Below are positions 6,126-8,679 of a stretch of DNA of 8,679 nt, piece by piece. This stretch comes from Flavobacteriales bacterium (lineage in GTDB: Bacteria; Bacteroidota; Bacteroidia; Flavobacteriales_D; Sanyastnellaceae): NCBI GenBank assembly GCA_947457285.1, contig CANGVZ010000066.1, positions 1 through 8,679 on the forward strand, written 5' to 3'. The translations under genes were made by a program, and so were the position numbers. The notes under the pieces were generated by a model that was not told where the DNA came from, ran no database searches, and saw only the letters and a program-made list of their open reading frames with translations. The number at the start of each line of letters is the position of its first letter. The stretch's first letter is position 1.

Positions 6126-6929
6126 TTAATTTAATGGCACCTCTACTTCAGCCAGCACTTCTTTCTTTCCATTGGAGGTGAAGGAATAAACGACCTTCAA
6201 TCGACCGGAGCTCGGTGGTGTAGTTGCCTTGTTAAAAGGAATCTTCACTGTTCTTCCTTGCAGCGGTGTATAGACTGCCACGCCTCTCACGAGACCTACC
6301 ATTGATTCCTTTCCAGCAGCATCATAATGATACAGCTCAAGATCCCCATATACTGAATAATTACCCGTACGCGCTACAATCAAATTCACAGAAGGCTGCT
6401 CGCCGCGTTGTACTTTCGGACTTTTGAGCTGAACTTTCGCATCCGAAGCACCTACCCTGATAATTACAGGAATCGTGATACCATATATTGGAATGAGTTG
6501 AATTCCCAGGCCATCCGCACCTTCCGCTTCAAAACCTATAGCCTCTTGCTCACCAGCAGAACGGAAATATAAATGCGAACGATATTCCCCTGGCGCAGCA
6601 TCAGCAGGCATTCGGGCTTGCAATCTCACTATCTGAGCTTCCTTCGGTGCAAGCACCACAGACTTAGGAAATACACGCACATATTTATCGGCAAAATTCT
6701 GTCCCTGATCTGCTGCCGTTATCTGTTCCAACTGTCCGTCCTCTTTCATTCTATATTGAACAAAACTTATAGTATATCGCGCTGTATCGCTACCTGTATT
6801 AGCAACGGAAAGTTCTTCAATATTTTTTCCATTCTCCAACACCACACGAAATGGAGTGATAAGGATATCGCTTTGGGCTAAAGAAGAAAACCAAAGACCT
6901 GTAAATAAAAAAACGAAAAGTGTTTTCAT
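6126..6929 (-). CDS. Periplasmic PapD-like fimbrial chaperone
   Basis: This 267-residue protein starts with a signal peptide (FVFLFTGLWFSS, cut near LAQ-SD at 19-20). The first Ig-like domain (about 21-127) begins ILITPFRVVLENG, with R28 as a possible subunit-anchoring basic residue. It includes VFPKSVVLAPKEAQIVRL (87-104), the typical strand before the subunit-binding edge, and APGEYRSHLYFRS (112-124). IPIYGITIPVIIRVG (146-160) is a signature of chaperones paired with DUF4402 subunits and leads into the second beta-sandwich (about 161-267). The expected role is to cap subunits by donor-strand complementation in the periplasm and pass them to the usher. Length is near the family norm (about 230-270). 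It lies 12 bases after RR2 and 7 bases before the DUF4402 subunit gene, so it is co-transcribed with both. Confidence 0.88.
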   Translation of the reverse strand: MKTLFVFLFTGLWFSSLAQSDILITPFRVVLENGKNIEELSVANTGSDTARYTISFVQYRMKEDGQLEQITAADQGQNFADKYVRVFPKSVVLAPKEAQIVRLQARMPADAAPGEYRSHLYFRSAGEQEAIGFEAEGADGLGIQLIPIYGITIPVIIRVGASDAKVQLKSPKVQRGEQPSVNLIVARTGNYSVYGDLELYHYDAAGKESMVGLVRGVAVYTPLQGRTVKIPFNKATTPPSSGRLKVVYSFTSNGKKEVLAEVEVPLN

Positions 6930-6941
6930 AAGTAAAATTGA

Positions 6942-8336
6942 TTAGTTGTATATTTTAGTTGATTTTTGAAACATCTCATTCTCGTCCTCGCCTGTTGGCT
7001 CCGTTTCTCCGAGCATTCTGTAGATAGTACTCTTTCCAATACCGAGTTTATCTGCAACCAGGCGTACACGATTATTATATCTTTTTAAATAATGTTTAAC
7101 GATCTCTTGATTGTAATCTTTAAGAGTCAAATCCTGACTCAACATTTCTTCAAAATATTTTCCATATTTGATTTGAAGATTATCAGCCTGAATGGTCTGA
7201 GTATCGCTCAACACGACAGCCAACTCCACCACTGATTTCAATTCGCGAATATTGCCGGGGAATGTGTGTGCCATCAGCTTACTCATTGCCTCTGGATCGA
7301 ATTTCTTTGCTGGTATTCCATTCTTCTTACAATATGCCGCAACAAAGTGTTGAGCTAGTATGGCGATATCATTTCCTCTTTCGCGAAGCGGTGGCAACTC
7401 AATCGAAATCCCAAGAAGTCTGTAGTACAAGTCTTCTCTGAAGTTTCCTTTACTCACCTCTTCATAAAGATTTTTGTGCGTTGCAATGATGACACGAACA
7501 TCAAGGTCTATCACTTGATTGCCACCCACTCTCACAACTTGCTGCTCTTGTAATACGCGCAAAAGCTTTGCTTGTAAAGCGAGATCCATCTCACCCATTT
7601 CATCAAGGAAGATCGTTCCTCCATTGGCCTCTTCGAATTTTCCCGCACGACGTTCATTTGCACCCGTGAACGAACCCTTTTCATGACCGAATAATTCTGA
7701 TTCTATCAGCTCTTTCGGAATTGCCGCCATATTCACGGCCACAAAGGGTTTGCTCTTTCTAGTGGAGTTGAAGTGAATGGTTTTAGCCAACACTTCTTTA
7801 CCCGTTCCAGTCTCTCCTGAAATCGACACAACAATTGTCGATTTACAAGCTTTTTCTACAAGTGGATAAATACTTTTCAATGCTTTACTTTGACCGATGA
7901 TGGATGATTCGAAATCATACTTCTGCTCCACTTCGCTCTGCAAACGCCCTACCTGTTGCTTCAGAGAACCTTGGCTACGAACGCGATTTACAATAGCCCA
8001 AAGTCTATCTTTCAAATTATCATCCTTCACGATGTAGTCAAACGCACCATCTTTCAAAAGCGTCACAGCAGTATTGATGTCTTCTTGCCCCGACACCATG
8101 ATTACCGGAAGATCAGGAATTTTCTCATGAACTTTCTTCATCACCACACCACCGTTTTCTCCATTGAGATTATAGTCGAGTAGCACGAGATCCGGCTTTT
8201 TAGGAAGCGCGTTGATCAAGACTTTGCCATTATTGAATACCGTCACTTCATTATCCGGATTTAGTTCCAGATGAAACTTGACAAGCTCGGCCATAAAGGG
8301 ATCGTCTTCTACGATGAATATTTTTAGGAAACTCAT
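6942..8336 (-). CDS. Sigma-54-dependent NtrC-family response regulator (REC-AAA+-HTH), RR2
   Basis: This 464-residue protein has the same domain order as RR1, with motifs at identical residue numbers up to about residue 366. The receiver has E10-D11-D12, D54, S82 and K104. The AAA+ domain has Walker A GETGTGKE (174-181), a sigma-54 contact loop reading GSFTGA (221-226) in place of GAFTGA, Walker B D245-E246, FREDLYYR (299-306) and NIREL (362-366). The helix-turn-helix is at about 423-442 (LGIGKSTIYR), followed by an acidic, polar tail of about 20 residues that RR1 lacks. It should activate sigma-54 promoters in response to phosphorylation. It sits 66 bases after the pilin-like gene and 12 bases before the chaperone gene, inside the fibre operon, so it most likely controls that locus. 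No -24/-12 box is visible in the 66-base gap; any promoter is probably upstream of the pilin, beyond the window. Confidence 0.95.
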   Translation of the reverse strand: MSFLKIFIVEDDPFMAELVKFHLELNPDNEVTVFNNGKVLINALPKKPDLVLLDYNLNGENGGVVMKKVHEKIPDLPVIMVSGQEDINTAVTLLKDGAFDYIVKDDNLKDRLWAIVNRVRSQGSLKQQVGRLQSEVEQKYDFESSIIGQSKALKSIYPLVEKACKSTIVVSISGETGTGKEVLAKTIHFNSTRKSKPFVAVNMAAIPKELIESELFGHEKGSFTGANERRAGKFEEANGGTIFLDEMGEMDLALQAKLLRVLQEQQVVRVGGNQVIDLDVRVIIATHKNLYEEVSKGNFREDLYYRLLGISIELPPLRERGNDIAILAQHFVAAYCKKNGIPAKKFDPEAMSKLMAHTFPGNIRELKSVVELAVVLSDTQTIQADNLQIKYGKYFEEMLSQDLTLKDYNQEIVKHYLKRYNNRVRLVADKLGIGKSTIYRMLGETEPTGEDENEMFQKSTKIYN

Positions 8337-8402
8337 TATGTTTATAGAGAGGTTAAAATATTTTGATAGAAAAGAGAGAGTAAGCGGGGTAATCCGAAAT
8401 AA

Positions 8403-8679
8403 TTAGTTGTAAGCAACAATGACTTGAAAGCTTCCGCTGTACAAGCCTGCTTCTTGCTGAGCGGATACATTGAGAGTAGCGCCAACAAAAACTTTTGCCT
8501 CACCATTGGCGTCTAAAATTGCGTTAGCACCAAGACTGGAAACGAAGTTGTTTACAACCATTTGATTCGCGCCACCAGCAGTTTCAATAGTTACAGAAGC
8601 AGGAACTTCAATTGTGAACGACGCATCTGCAAAACCAGTAATATCAAATGACGCAGCAGTGCTCACACTCCCAGCATCA
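8403..8679 (-). CDS. DUF4402 pilin-like subunit, 5' end cut by window edge
   Basis: The frame is open from the window edge to TAA at 8405-8403 and gives 91 whole codons of the C-terminal part. It reads through a GTG at 8666, so that codon is not the start. Matches to the DUF4402 C-terminal half are ASFDITG, a FTIEVPASVTI strand, GEAKVFVGATLNV, and the ending G-x-Y-x-G-x-F-x-V with final AYN. These beta-rich secreted proteins are exported by chaperone-usher machines and polymerise by donor-strand exchange. No cysteine is visible. Being first in the locus, it is the likely major fibre subunit. The 66-base gap to RR2 has a pyrimidine-rich coding strand and no clear terminator, so read-through into RR2 is plausible. 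Confidence 0.82.
   Translation of the reverse strand, partial: DAGSVSTAASFDITGFADASFTIEVPASVTIETAGGANQMVVNNFVSSLGANAILDANGEAKVFVGATLNVSAQQEAGLYSGSFQVIVAYN

Noticed and set aside
8403..8666. Pilin gene starting at the GTG at 8666
   Set aside because: The frame continues without a stop to the window edge and the DUF4402 N-terminal half and signal peptide would be missing, so the true start is outside.

Overview
The window looks like a piece of a Bacteroidota chromosome. It is AT-rich, ribosome-binding sites are weak or absent, DUF4402-type surface subunits are present, and the outer-membrane protein ends in SdrD-like and carboxypeptidase-regulatory-like modules. All eight genes lie on the minus strand, so transcription runs from high to low coordinates. 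No tRNA, rRNA, CRISPR array, integrase or transposase was seen.

Right half (8679 to 2935) is a chaperone-usher type surface-fibre locus. In order of transcription it holds the end of a DUF4402 pilin-like subunit (cut by the window edge), a sigma-54-dependent response regulator (RR2), a periplasmic PapD-like chaperone, a second DUF4402 subunit with two cysteines, and an 868-residue usher-like outer-membrane protein. Gaps inside the block are 66, 12, 7 and 16 bases, so RR2 is embedded in the structural operon. Chaperone-usher systems with DUF4402 subunits are much less studied in Bacteroidota than the FimA/Mfa type V pili.

Middle (2934 to 1876) is regulatory. A single-domain receiver protein (2236..2673) is preceded by a near-consensus -24/-12 sigma-54 promoter and, about 100 bases further upstream, by two tandem TTCCA-N5-TGGAA palindromes whose centres are 20 bp apart. 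This is the geometry of an enhancer for a sigma-54 activator. The 360-base gap 1876..2235 contains no convincing gene. It holds a 68-base long-stem element and a 35-bp dyad touching the 5' end of the next gene.

Left (1875 to 1) is a second sigma-54 response regulator (RR1), a close paralogue of RR2. It is translationally coupled through an ATGA overlap to an H-NOX heme/nitric-oxide sensor that runs off the window. The H-NOX keeps the proximal His and the Y-x-S-x-R heme motif but lacks the distal Tyr of O2-binding members, so it is predicted to be NO-selective.

Working model (inference): NO or redox state sensed by H-NOX, probably through a histidine kinase outside the window, is passed to a family of three related receiver domains. 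Two of them are sigma-54 activators that control the surface-fibre locus and the stand-alone receiver gene. No histidine kinase and no rpoN is present in the window, so the wiring is not proven.
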